The position numbers and the translations under genes are program-made. Source: Actinomycetota bacterium (GTDB taxonomy: Bacteria; Actinomycetota; CADDZG01; JAHWKV01). Taken from it: a stretch of DNA of 64,000 nt. Location of the stretch: NCBI GenBank assembly GCA_019347715.1, contig JAHWKU010000005.1:57451-121450 (forward strand), written 5' to 3'. A model generated the notes under the pieces. It searched no databases. It saw only the letters and a list, made by a program, of their open reading frames with translations, and was not told the origin of the DNA. Shown in pieces: positions 43,438 through 52,010 of this stretch (position 1 is the first letter of the stretch; the number at the start of each line of letters is the position of its first letter).

Positions 43438-44781
43438 CTAGTTTCCGCTATCGGGTCCCACCGAGAAGAGCTGCCAGTCTCCCGGAATCCCCTTGAGCCC
43501 GAATGTACCTCGCCCCTCGAAGCGGATCCCCGATCCTGCTACCAGATCTGCCACGGTCCTTGATACCAACACCTCGCCGGGCCCGGCGAGGGCAGTCACC
43601 CGTGCGGCGAGATTTACCGCAATACCTCCGATGTCACCCGCGCGGAGCTCAATCTCTCCGGAGTGAAGCCCAGCGCGTAACGATAGACCTACCCGTCCGA
43701 GCGACTCGTGGAGGTTGAGCGCGCATCGGATCGCCCGGCCGGGCGCATCGAAGGTAGCGAGTACGCCGTCGCCTGTCATCTTCCATACTCGGCCTCGGTG
43801 ATCTTCGATCAGATTCCTGGAGATGTCGTCGTGCCGGTTGAGGAGCTCGGCCCACTTGCGATCGCCATGATCCGATGCCTGGCGGGTTGAATCAACGAGG
43901 TCCGTAATGAGAACCGTGGCAAGCACGCGATCGGGATCAGGCATAGGACGAACCCCGGTCAAGAATTCCTCGATTGCGCCCGCCACAGTGTCGGAATCTG
44001 CGTAGACGAAATTCCCATCAGAGCCGCCGAGCTCGATGAGTCTGGCTCCTTGTATATGCTCAGCGAGGTAACGGCCCTGGTCTATAGGGATCAGCTCGAA
44101 CTCCCTGCGATGGAGAATCAGTGTCGGGACCGAGATCGATGGGAGGATCTGACGGAGATCGACTTCCCCCGCCGAGCGAAGGAGCGCATCGGCGACCGTA
44201 GGGCTTGCGCAGGCTCGCATGTACTTGGCGAACCAGGCTCTTTCCTGCGCATTATCCGCCAGCCCGGGCTGACTCACGATGGCCAAACCCTCAGTCCCCC
44301 AACCGCTGGCGATGAGCCGGAGAATGCTTTCAGCTGTCTCTGTGTCCAAACCTTGCGGATAGTCCTCCGACTTTCTCCACCTCGCGGTGGCGTTGCCGAG
44401 AATGAGGGCCGAGGTTCGGTCGGGATGCGAGGCCGTGAAAGGGATCGCCATGGCCGACCCGTCGATCATAGCGAAGATGGCCGCACGCTCGGACCCCGCC
44501 GCGTCCATAACCACGGTTAGGTCCTCCGACCATTCCTCCCAAGTGGGAAGCGCCTCGAGAGCGACTGGATCGGACGCCCCAACACCGCGGCGATCGAAAA
44601 GGATGAGCCTGGAAAAAGAGGCAAGACGCCGGTGGAAATGTGCATAAGCCGGGGATTCCCAGCGGCCGTCGACATGGCTCGTGGCGCCAGTGAGATAGAC
44701 GAGATCGGGAGGACCGTCGCCAATAATCTGATACGCGATCAGCCCATCGGGGCCCTTGGCATATCGGGTTTCGGGAATCAT
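43438..44781 (-). CDS. alpha/beta-hydrolase - class III cyclase fusion
   Basis: A 447-residue two-domain signalling protein. Residues ~10-270 are an alpha/beta hydrolase (DLVYLTGATSHVDGRWE, LILFDRRGVGASDP; the nucleophile-elbow region reads IDGSAMA, lacking the last Gly of GxSxG). Residues ~278-445 are a class III nucleotide cyclase catalytic domain with both metal-site segments (LITDLVDST; VWKMTGDGVLATF, Lys present) and a GPGEVLVS segment. Such hydrolase-cyclase fusions are known in actinobacteria, where the hydrolase part may sense a ligand. It lies between the M14 peptidase and obgE. Confidence 0.87.
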   Translation of the reverse strand: MIPETRYAKGPDGLIAYQIIGDGPPDLVYLTGATSHVDGRWESPAYAHFHRRLASFSRLILFDRRGVGASDPVALEALPTWEEWSEDLTVVMDAAGSERAAIFAMIDGSAMAIPFTASHPDRTSALILGNATARWRKSEDYPQGLDTETAESILRLIASGWGTEGLAIVSQPGLADNAQERAWFAKYMRACASPTVADALLRSAGEVDLRQILPSISVPTLILHRREFELIPIDQGRYLAEHIQGARLIELGGSDGNFVYADSDTVAGAIEEFLTGVRPMPDPDRVLATVLITDLVDSTRQASDHGDRKWAELLNRHDDISRNLIEDHRGRVWKMTGDGVLATFDAPGRAIRCALNLHESLGRVGLSLRAGLHSGEIELRAGDIGGIAVNLAARVTALAGPGEVLVSRTVADLVAGSGIRFEGRGTFGLKGIPGDWQLFSVGPDSGN

Positions 44782-44802
44782 GTAGCAAGTCTAGGACGCG
44801 GC

Positions 44803-44930
44803 AGCGAGGTCCCGGTCTAGGGACAGAGGGCCGACGCCCAGCGAGGTCCCGGTTTTGGGAGCGAGCGCGCATCGAATTCCGAGCAGTGTCGCCTGCCCAA
44901 GCCGGTTCGAATGCCAAGCGGTATCGCCTG
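44803..44930. repeat. degenerate direct repeats between cyclase and peptidase genes
   Basis: Two copies of AGCGAGGTCCCGGT (44803, 44840) and two related weaker units AGCAGTGTCGCCTG (44882) and AGCGGTATCGCCTG (44917) are spaced 37, 42 and 35 bases apart in the 156-base gap. The last two can fold into short hairpins. The strings are too diverged for a CRISPR; an operator array for the cyclase gene or decayed repeats are possible. Confidence 0.45.
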
Positions 44931-44937
44931 GCACGAA

Positions 44938-46626
44938 TTAACGGAGCTCGATCTCTCTTCGGACGACTCCGGCCCGCTGGTGGCGGGCCTCTATCTTTAG
45001 CAGCCCGCCGGTTGGCGCCTCGATCACCCATTCCAGCTTCGTGCGGTCGGAGGTATCGTCGCCGGTGCCCCATGCGAGCATGTTCCTTTTCAACGCGCGG
45101 CCCTGAAGCTGTCCGGCCTGGGTCTTCGTCTCGCCCCCAACGACCCGCGCTCCTTTCGGAAGCTCGAGCTCGACCTCGATCGGCCTGACCGCCTTTCGTT
45201 CGGTCGCCTTCTCGCTGATGTTGGTGGGGAGCCATCCGGTATTAACAAGTACGAGCCGGATGAAAAAGGTCGTGTCACCAACCTTTTGGGCCTCCAGCGA
45301 GTGCACCTCCATCTTGGGAGAGATGAGGCAATGGAAGATCGCGAAGTCGGCATGGGGTGCGATCTCGGCCTCGAGTCGATCTGCAGGAGGATTCGTCCAG
45401 TAATGCAGTGAGTCCCATCCCCCCAGCTCGATCTTGCCGAGCTCGGGATGTTCGAACTCGTACCAGTCGACGAATCCTTTGCCACCGAGCTGCTCGTCAC
45501 TCCACTTCAGCAGCTTCAGCTCGTCATCGACGGGGTGATCGATGAACCAGTCGATGAACTTGTAGTCCGTGATGCCTGCGGCTTTCAATGGGGCCCAGAA
45601 CTCAGTTGTCCATGCGAACACGCCGAGGTGGTCGTAGAGCCAGTCGTCCGAACCGCCTTTGATCGTCTTCTTGGGGTCGTATTTGAAGTCGTGGAAGATC
45701 GAGACGGATGGATAACCCGTGATCTTCGTGGCCTCCTCTCCGATCCACTGGTAGACCCGCAGGTCGTTGGTTGGGAAATGGTCGTCGTTGTGGGCAGAGT
45801 ACGGACGGAGATGAACCCCAGAGTGCGTGTGGTAGCTGATGTAACCGGTGACGTTCGGACGCTCCACGATGGCAGCGACTTCGGCTCGGATCTCCGGCTC
45901 GGACGTCGGATAAGGTCCGGCTCCGCTCTGATCGCTTTCGGGAGCCCAGTCCATCGGGAAGTTGCGGTTTAGGTCGAGCCCCTGAAGGGCAGGAGCCACC
46001 TTGATCGTCACGCCATCGAAATTTCGGATCCTTCCCTCTGGAAGAAGACGGTAGTACTGCTGATCGGAATCAAACTCATCCGGCGCGCGCCTTGTCATGA
46101 TGCGCGGTTCCTTCGGATGCTTCTTCCATGGGCCGTTTGCATCGGGTATGCGCATGGTGAGCAACCGGCCGTCTTGGTCGACGTCCTCGCGATGAAGCCC
46201 GTCCTCCTCGTCTTCTTTGGGATAGGGCCGGGTGCTGGAACGGATGATCTTCGGAACATCGGCAAGGGCCCACTCAGCTCCGTCGGGATTGAGGCGAGGG
46301 ACCACATAGAACGCGCGGGTATCCATCGCCATCGTCGCCTTCGGGTCGCGGCCGTAGTCATTCAAAAGCTTGCTGATTAAATGCAGCGCCGCCGCGGAGC
46401 CGGTTACCTCGGATGCGTGGATGTTCGCTTCCACCCAAAAGGCAGGCTTCTCGGTATCCGGGCCGGTTTCGGAGTTCGTCAGCGTCGCAAGCCATATGTC
46501 GCGTCCCTCGAAGGACTTGCCGATGCTGTCCAAGGCGAAAAGATCGGGTTTCTCTTCTGCCCAGGCTTTGAGGATCGTGGTCAGTTCGTCGTATCGATAA
46601 AAAGTTGAGAACGAAATGTCCGGCAT
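44938..46626 (-). CDS. M14-family zinc carboxypeptidase
   Basis: A ~562-residue metallopeptidase of the M14 family. The zinc motif is H70-A-S-E73 in EANIHASEVTG, with the third ligand in YISYHTHSG and the catalytic Glu in WTTEFW; RNFPMDW and RLNPDGAEW are typical substrate-site segments. The C-terminal ~130 residues form a beta-rich extra domain. No signal peptide is seen, so it is probably cytoplasmic. The ATG is placed at 46626; a longer in-frame reading would translate the repeat. The GGAGG ten bases upstream is provided by repeat copy B. Confidence 0.87.
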   Translation of the reverse strand: MPDISFSTFYRYDELTTILKAWAEEKPDLFALDSIGKSFEGRDIWLATLTNSETGPDTEKPAFWVEANIHASEVTGSAAALHLISKLLNDYGRDPKATMAMDTRAFYVVPRLNPDGAEWALADVPKIIRSSTRPYPKEDEEDGLHREDVDQDGRLLTMRIPDANGPWKKHPKEPRIMTRRAPDEFDSDQQYYRLLPEGRIRNFDGVTIKVAPALQGLDLNRNFPMDWAPESDQSGAGPYPTSEPEIRAEVAAIVERPNVTGYISYHTHSGVHLRPYSAHNDDHFPTNDLRVYQWIGEEATKITGYPSVSIFHDFKYDPKKTIKGGSDDWLYDHLGVFAWTTEFWAPLKAAGITDYKFIDWFIDHPVDDELKLLKWSDEQLGGKGFVDWYEFEHPELGKIELGGWDSLHYWTNPPADRLEAEIAPHADFAIFHCLISPKMEVHSLEAQKVGDTTFFIRLVLVNTGWLPTNISEKATERKAVRPIEVELELPKGARVVGGETKTQAGQLQGRALKRNMLAWGTGDDTSDRTKLEWVIEAPTGGLLKIEARHQRAGVVRREIELR

Positions 46627-46628
46627 GG

Positions 46629-46795
46629 CTAGTGGGCCTCCGCATAGGAAGGTCGCCGCACCGGGAGCGCACAGGCGCCCCGAGCGCCAGGCGCGAGGAG
46701 GGAGCATACGCTTGCCGTATGTGACCGACGAGGAACGCCGCGATCGGGGATGGATGTGCGCTCGAATGCCGGCATAACTATGCGGAGGCCCACTA
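46629..46795. repeat. 167-bp intergenic inverted-repeat element, copy B
   Basis: Second copy of the element at 32451-32618. Its ends are a perfect 18-base inverted repeat (TAGTGGGCCTCCGCATAG). Position 18 of both ends changed together relative to copy A (A/T pair there, G/C pair here), a compensatory change. One end touches the stop codon of the 243-residue gene at 46797 and the other gives GGAGG ten bases before the M14 peptidase ATG. As in copy A the element fills the whole gap between two minus-strand genes. Confidence 0.88.
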
Positions 46796-46796
46796 A

Positions 46797-47528
46797 CTAA
46801 GGCAGAGCGAGCTCCAATTGACGGTTGACCGCATCGAGGGCCGCCCTGACTGTTGCTTCGTGTACTTGGGTGTCTCCAACGAGACACGCTCCAAGGAGTT
46901 TTCTTCCTCCTCCAAGAGTTGTCTCGGCCACAACCATTACCGCCCGCTGTCCGAGGATCTCTACCAACGAGACTCCCTGAAGAGTGAATACGCCTTTTTC
47001 TCCAAGCAGGGCTTGAGCCGCCTCGAGAGTGGTTGCGGCGGTGACTCGAAGTGAGTAAGGGGTCTTGGGACCCGTTCCCACGCCGTCGGCCTGCTGACCG
47101 CCGTAAACGAGACTGATATTGGCCTGGGTATCTGCCCCGGATGCTGAGAGATTGATCTTGCCGATCTTCGGCCTTCTGCTTCGGGTCGACGAGTCTTCCG
47201 GCGCTGCCGTCTCCTCTTCCCAAACCATGCTCTCTCCTACCGGCTCGACGGGCGCTTGTTCGGGGAGAGGAACAACCGGAGCCACTTCCTGCGGAGGAGG
47301 AGCAGTCATCTCTCGAGTCAGCTCGAACACATAGACGCGCTCGTTGTATTGGATCATCCCTCTTTCGCCAAGCAGATCGGCCACGGCCTGGCGGATGTAA
47401 CGCTCATCTACTTCCGGACCGGTCCATATCTGGATCTCCACCGGCCGCCCTTCGGCGTCGGGAAAAACTGCAGCCTCGATTACACCGTTCAGGCCGCGAA
47501 GCGAAACTAAGAGTTCATCGCCAGCCAA
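46797..47528 (-). CDS. hypothetical two-domain protein upstream of the M14 peptidase
   Basis: A 243-residue soluble protein that I do not recognise. An N-terminal ~75-residue alpha/beta domain (VEIQIWTGPEVDERYIRQAV) is joined by a Pro/Glu-rich linker to a C-terminal ~100-residue domain (KTPYSLRVTAATTLEAAQALL, QRAVMVVAETTLGGGRKLLG, TVRAALDAVNRQLELALP). The start is TTG, supported by AAGGAGG six bases upstream. Three 10-base repeats lie directly before that site. The stop abuts repeat copy B. It follows the ABC permease gene by about 95 bases. Confidence 0.7.
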   Translation of the reverse strand: MAGDELLVSLRGLNGVIEAAVFPDAEGRPVEIQIWTGPEVDERYIRQAVADLLGERGMIQYNERVYVFELTREMTAPPPQEVAPVVPLPEQAPVEPVGESMVWEEETAAPEDSSTRSRRPKIGKINLSASGADTQANISLVYGGQQADGVGTGPKTPYSLRVTAATTLEAAQALLGEKGVFTLQGVSLVEILGQRAVMVVAETTLGGGRKLLGACLVGDTQVHEATVRAALDAVNRQLELALP

Positions 47529-47530
47529 TC

Positions 47531-47560
47531 ACATCCTCCTTAAGTGGCTTCAAGTGGCTC
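47531..47560. repeat. three 10-bp repeats AGTGGC before a TTG-start gene
   Basis: TAAGTGGCTT, CAAGTGGCTC and TGAGTGGCCC follow one another at exact 10-base steps, overlapping the Shine-Dalgarno region of the 243-residue gene. One helical turn per step suggests a protein-binding array or an mRNA-level element. Only three imperfect copies exist. Confidence 0.5.
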
Positions 47561-47623
47561 TGAGTGGCCCAAGTATGTCCCGAGCATATCTAGGAAACAA
47601 CGCAATACAGAAAACTCTTCATA

Positions 47624-50476
47624 TCACTCCACATACCTGACAGCTTCCGCAGGCTTTAAACGGGCGGCCCGCAGTGCCGGAATCGCGGTGAATATCACCA
47701 CCGCAGCGTAGATCAGGAGCACCGTGCTGGTCACCTGATTCCAATCCACTGAGAAGATATAGTCGTCTATCTGGAGCGTTATCACCAGATAGGTTCCAAG
47801 CAAACCGACTCCCAAGCCAATCAACACGCCGAGTGTGGCGACGATGATCGACTCGATGAGAAGCCATGCGGCCACCATCGATCGACGGAATCCAAGAGCC
47901 CTAAGGATGCCGATGGCATGGCGTCTCTCGAGCACCGTCCTAACCGCGCTTATCGCCAGTCCAGAAACCCCGATCAGAAGGCCCATTTTCAGCAAGAGCT
48001 GAAACAGACCGACGAACGTGCGTTGAAACTGGGCCCCGAGCTCGATGATTTCCCGCAATGGCCTCGCCTCCGTACCTGCTTCACGATGGTTCCTCAGGAC
48101 CGATTGGGCCACCGACCTGTCCGACACTCCTGGTTGAGATCTGACCAACCAAACTGTGTTGGAAGCTCGTCCTGGATAAAGCTTCAGCATTGTCTCCTTC
48201 GACATGAAAGCAGCGTTCAAAATGTTTTCGGTGGTGATTCCCACCAGGGTGAGCTCATAAGGCCCCCGGTCGGTAATTACGATCATCTTCTCCCCAACTT
48301 CTGCCCCCGAAGGTGCAGTGATCCCATCGAGGATTACCGAGTCCGGCACGGAAACGAGTTGGTCCCAGGTCTGTCGATCGGTAAGACCCCGTTGCTTCCT
48401 GATGAACTTGAACCGATTCTCGTCTAGGAAGTCAGCGCCTACACCGTAGAAAAAGATTGGGTCGGTGCGAGATTCCTGACCCACCTTGTACCCGCGGTCA
48501 TATCTTCCTGCGAAAAGTCCTGCTTGAGCCTCCGCCCCTTCTGCCCGTAACTCTTGGACCGGAAGAGTGGTACGGACAAAGATGTCCCAGCCTCCGGACT
48601 GCTCCTCGAAATCACCGCCTCCGAATTCTCCCCACACCGCAAAGCCGGCGATCATATAAAGGACAAGCGAGAACATCGCGATCGATAGTCCGGTCTTCAG
48701 ACGGTTGGCCGACGCATATCCACTGGCCGTTCCCATGACCGCTCTTGCTCGCGCGCCGAATGGAGCTGAGAACAGGCGCAAGAGACTGAGGTTGGCGCTG
48801 GTGAGAATCACTCCGGAAGCCACAGTCACGACTCCAACCGAACCCAGAAACGCGAAAGCGGTGCCGGGATCTCGGTCGAAATCGGGATTCAACTTGGCAT
48901 GTGCCCAGAAACCCCATGCCACCCCTGCCAAGGATCCGAGCGTCAGTCCAAGCCTTGCATTCCAGTAGCGGGCGATGATGCCGCCGACACCATAGACAAA
49001 AACAACTCCCCCGAGGGCCTTTGCGATGACGTTGCCCGAGGCAAGTACGATGGGGAGGCCGGCCAATATCGAAAGACCCGGGATAACCGGGACCCTGCGC
49101 CCCTTTCTCCTCTTCACTTCGGGGAATCCCCGGATCGCAGCGACCACGGTAAGGCGGCTTGTCCTGTAACTCACAAAGGCTACCGAAAGCACCGAAACGA
49201 GGAACCCCGCTCCGGCAGCCGTGAGAAGAGTGGCGATACGAAGTTCGAACGGGGGCTCGGCAAACTCAACGGAAGAAAGCTCAGAGAAGGTCTTGAACAG
49301 GTCTGCCATGGCTTTACCAACGAATCGTCCGAAGAATGCTCCGATCAGGGATCCGATGATGGCAGATGCAACGGAGTAGATTACGCCCTCGGTTATCCCG
49401 AGAAAGACTAGGCCGGATCGTTTGAGACCCAAGGCTCGCATAGTGCCAAGTTCCTGGCGTCTTTCCTCGCCGAGCATGATGAAAATATTCACGATCAACG
49501 CAATGGAGGTCAGCGCAACAATGGCGCCAAGCATGACGAGCACTGCTCGAAAGAATTCGCTCGTCTCAAGCGCCCGGTCTAGATCCCGTCCCTTCGATTC
49601 CGCGACTGCGAGAGCAAGATTGACGCGGCCTGGCGGCGGCGGAGGCTCCTGCGCCTCCACTACTGCAGCGGCATCGACTGCAGCCTCCCCCAACGCTTCG
49701 ATATTCCTGGGTGCGCGCGGCGGCCCCTTCGCCGACAGGAGGACCTGGTTGACTTGGCCCGGCACACGGGCAACTTCTTGCAGATCCGACAGCCTGATGA
49801 AGGCATTCGGTTGCCTCTTCCAGTTTGCCTTTTCGGAGTCCGCGACAACCGCGTGAACCGTCGACTGGAGGACAAAAGGCTCGCCGGCGGGAGAGATGGC
49901 GGCGAAATTTATGGGGTCGCCAGGAGAAACTCCCAGGATGTCTGCAAGCCGCTGATTGATCACCACCTGATTGGCCCCCAGCTCAGTCAGAGGCGTGACG
50001 GGCTGGAACTTGCCGAAAACGGCTTCGTCGGCGTCAAAGTCGATCCCGATCAGTCCCGCCCTCGCCTCCGAGGTCTCGTGAGTCGGCGATTCTGCAGCCG
50101 CCCGGATCTCCAATCGGGCTGCCCCCGCATCCGCTAGTGAACGCACCTTCGGGTCTTCCAATATCGCGTTGGCCTTGGAAGCCTGAAAAGGGGCTCCGGA
50201 GAGCGTCCCGACCTGAAGATCGACGGGCCCCCAAGCTTGGTGAACGTTCTCCACGAACAGACCTTCGAGGGAGTCGGCGGCCACGAGCGATCCTGCAATC
50301 ACAAGTGACGCAATCAGAAGGCCAATGACTACGAGAGTGGTTTGTGAAGGTCTTCTTTTGAAATCCCGTAGGGCAATCCGAAATATCGCAGGACGAACAA
50401 ATGCTCCTATGGCTACAAAGAGGATCAGGACCGCTGAGATCAGCGGATAGATGAGGCCGGATTCAAAGAGGTTCAC
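47624..50476 (-). CDS. ABC transporter permease (FtsX/MacB type, fused double unit)
   Basis: A 950-residue permease with two FtsX-like units. Hydrophobic helices lie at ~10-30 and ~50-65 near the start; periplasmic MacB_PCD-like segments, a first FtsX triple helix (about 315-455, AILVMLGAIVALTSIALIVNIF), a central membrane region, and a last FtsX unit (about 820-945, QLLLKMGLLIGVSGLAISAV, then RRHAIGILRALGFRRSMV). Such permeases with a separate ATPase move lipoproteins, lipids or peptides, or act mechanically on the envelope. It overlaps the ATPase gene by TGATG. Confidence 0.88.
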   Translation of the reverse strand: MNLFESGLIYPLISAVLILFVAIGAFVRPAIFRIALRDFKRRPSQTTLVVIGLLIASLVIAGSLVAADSLEGLFVENVHQAWGPVDLQVGTLSGAPFQASKANAILEDPKVRSLADAGAARLEIRAAAESPTHETSEARAGLIGIDFDADEAVFGKFQPVTPLTELGANQVVINQRLADILGVSPGDPINFAAISPAGEPFVLQSTVHAVVADSEKANWKRQPNAFIRLSDLQEVARVPGQVNQVLLSAKGPPRAPRNIEALGEAAVDAAAVVEAQEPPPPPGRVNLALAVAESKGRDLDRALETSEFFRAVLVMLGAIVALTSIALIVNIFIMLGEERRQELGTMRALGLKRSGLVFLGITEGVIYSVASAIIGSLIGAFFGRFVGKAMADLFKTFSELSSVEFAEPPFELRIATLLTAAGAGFLVSVLSVAFVSYRTSRLTVVAAIRGFPEVKRRKGRRVPVIPGLSILAGLPIVLASGNVIAKALGGVVFVYGVGGIIARYWNARLGLTLGSLAGVAWGFWAHAKLNPDFDRDPGTAFAFLGSVGVVTVASGVILTSANLSLLRLFSAPFGARARAVMGTASGYASANRLKTGLSIAMFSLVLYMIAGFAVWGEFGGGDFEEQSGGWDIFVRTTLPVQELRAEGAEAQAGLFAGRYDRGYKVGQESRTDPIFFYGVGADFLDENRFKFIRKQRGLTDRQTWDQLVSVPDSVILDGITAPSGAEVGEKMIVITDRGPYELTLVGITTENILNAAFMSKETMLKLYPGRASNTVWLVRSQPGVSDRSVAQSVLRNHREAGTEARPLREIIELGAQFQRTFVGLFQLLLKMGLLIGVSGLAISAVRTVLERRHAIGILRALGFRRSMVAAWLLIESIIVATLGVLIGLGVGLLGTYLVITLQIDDYIFSVDWNQVTSTVLLIYAAVVIFTAIPALRAARLKPAEAVRYVE

Positions 50477-51246
50477 TACGACCTCTTTCTCGACGACACC
50501 TTCTTGCCCTTGGGCTTTGATTTCGGCTTCGCAACCTCGGCGGATTCTTCCTCCGCCGGCTCATCCTCAGGAAGATCGTCCGGAACAACGATGCGTCCAT
50601 CTTTCATCGTAATGACACGGTTCGCCCTGCTCCCAATCACGGGGTCGTGAGTGACCATCACGACAGTCAGGCCCGTCTCTCGGTTCAACCGCACGAGCAG
50701 GTCGATGATCATGGAAGCGTTCTCGGTATCCAGATTGCCCGTCGGTTCATCCGCCCACAGCACAGCAGGGCCGTGCGCGATAGCCCTGGCGATTGCCACT
50801 CTTTGCTGCTCTCCTCCGGAAAGCTCAGCCGGCCGGTGAGCAGCTCGCGGCGAAAGTCCTACGATCTCCAGAGCCTGCATCGACCGTCGTCTCGCCTCTT
50901 TTGCACGTTCGCCAACAAGGAGCATGGGAAGCTCTGCATTTTCAACGGCCGAGAAGACGGGAAGGAGATTGAAGGCCTGGAAGATGAATCCCATGCGCCT
51001 GGCCCTGTAACGAGTTCTGTCTGCGTCCGACATCTTCGCGAGAGAAGTTCCCTCTACGACGACCTCTCCGGACGTCACTTCATCAAGACCAGATAGGCAG
51101 TTCAGCAGAGTTGTCTTGCCGCAACCGGACGGGCCCATGATGGCAACCATCTCCCCGGAGGAAATAAACAGGTCGATATCCTTGAGAGCGGCCACTTCCA
51201 CCGGGCCTGAGGTGTAAACCCGCGTGACGCCCCGAGATTCGATCAT
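50476..51246 (-). CDS. ABC transporter ATP-binding protein (MacB/LolD type)
   Basis: A 256-residue ATPase with Walker A GPSGCGKT, signature LSGGEQQRVAIARA, Walker B AVLWADEPTGNLD and the switch His in VTHD. The sequence type is that of MacB/LolD/FtsE partners, consistent with the FtsX-like permease encoded next. A Lys/Ser/Glu-rich tail (KPKSKPKGKKVSSRKRS) of ~40 residues is added. It begins 22 bases after rpmA, so it may be transcribed with rplU-rpmA. Confidence 0.93.
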   Translation of the reverse strand: MIESRGVTRVYTSGPVEVAALKDIDLFISSGEMVAIMGPSGCGKTTLLNCLSGLDEVTSGEVVVEGTSLAKMSDADRTRYRARRMGFIFQAFNLLPVFSAVENAELPMLLVGERAKEARRRSMQALEIVGLSPRAAHRPAELSGGEQQRVAIARAIAHGPAVLWADEPTGNLDTENASMIIDLLVRLNRETGLTVVMVTHDPVIGSRANRVITMKDGRIVVPDDLPEDEPAEEESAEVAKPKSKPKGKKVSSRKRS

Positions 51247-51268
51247 CTCAGCAGGAAGGGGCTGACCC

Positions 51269-51520
51269 CTATTCGGGGATGATGCTTACGAACTTCCGTC
51301 CGGCCTTCTGATGAAACTCCACGCGCCCGTCGGACTTGGCGAACAGGGTGTCGTCCCCACCGCGCCCCACGAGCGACCCGGCGTGGAGTTTGGTCCCCCG
51401 CTGCCGAACCAGAATGGAGCCCGCCGGCACAACCTCCCCGCCAAATACCTTGACTCCGAGTCTCTTTGCCTCGGAATCTCTGCCGTTTCGGGACGCTGCC
51501 GCCCCTTTCTTGTGTGCCAT
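51269..51520 (-). CDS. rpmA: 50S ribosomal protein L27
   Basis: An 83-residue basic protein starting [20 protein letters not shown] with [21 protein letters not shown]27 reaches the peptidyl-transferase centre. The N terminus starts directly with AHKKG, so no N-terminal cleavage peptide of the firmicute kind is present. It follows rplU by 20 bases. The expected neighbour obgE is displaced. Confidence 0.97.
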   Translation of the reverse strand: MAHKKGAAASRNGRDSEAKRLGVKVFGGEVVPAGSILVRQRGTKLHAGSLVGRGGDDTLFAKSDGRVEFHQKAGRKFVSIIPE

Positions 51521-51540
51521 GAATAAAGAGTACCAGACGC

Positions 51541-51939
51541 CTACTTCTCTTCAGCAGCATCGGCTGCCGCCGCTTTCTCCACTTTCGGGGTTGCCTCCGC
51601 CGCGGGCTTCTTGGCTGCGGGTTTTTCTGTCTGGTCTCCGATTGAGGTGATCTCTATGACGGAGTAGAGCTGGCGATGGCCACTCTTGACGTTGTATCCG
51701 CTCTTTGGCCGGTACTTCTGAACCGTGACCTTGTCACCCTTGGCATCTCCGACGAGTTTCGCCTTGACGGGAAAAGGCTTCAGGTCTTTAGAGCCGTAGA
51801 TGGTCTCTCCCTTATCCGTCACTACGAGGATGGGGCTGAAAGTCACCTGGTCACCTTTGGCGGTCAGGTGCTCGACCTCGAGAACGTCCCCGGGTGACAC
51901 CCGGTATTGCTTGCCGCCAGTCTTTATCACTGCGTACAT
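51541..51939 (-). CDS. rplU: 50S ribosomal protein L21
   Basis: A 132-residue protein: [18 protein letters not shown], then [21 protein letters not shown], which is the L21 core of ~103 residues. The rest is an Ala/Lys/Glu-rich tail ([20 protein letters not shown]), a common low-complexity extension. GAGGTGTGAGC precedes the ATG. A promoter and a 5' hairpin lie between rne and this gene. Confidence 0.97.
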   Translation of the reverse strand: MYAVIKTGGKQYRVSPGDVLEVEHLTAKGDQVTFSPILVVTDKGETIYGSKDLKPFPVKAKLVGDAKGDKVTVQKYRPKSGYNVKSGHRQLYSVIEITSIGDQTEKPAAKKPAAEATPKVEKAAAADAAEEK

Positions 51940-51959
51940 CGCTCACACCTCATTGATTT

Positions 51960-52010
51960 GGCCCTCAGATGGGCCGACGCATTGTAGCCGAGTCAGTCCA
52001 AGTCGGTCAG
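51960..52010 (-). promoter_or_regulatory. predicted rplU promoter with 5' hairpin
   Basis: On the minus strand CTGACC (52010-52005), an 18-base spacer and TACAAT (51986-51981) resemble a vegetative promoter. The predicted start lies at the foot of a hairpin GGCCC-ATCTGA-GGGCC (51975-51960), about 20 bases before rplU. The hairpin could stabilise the message or act as an autoregulatory L21 leader; neither is proven by the sequence. Confidence 0.5.

Noticed and set aside
44803..44930. Small CRISPR array
   Set aside because: Units are too diverged and irregularly spaced, and no cas genes are present.
46627..47223. In-frame extension of the M14 peptidase through repeat copy B and the 243-residue gene
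   Set aside because: The extension translates the repeat and the neighbouring gene out of frame; the peptidase domain starts at 46626 with a proper ribosome-binding site.
43438..51246. The block between rpmA and obgE as a genomic island
   Set aside because: No integrase, tRNA or flanking direct repeat is visible and base composition looks like the surroundings; only the unusual position is reported.
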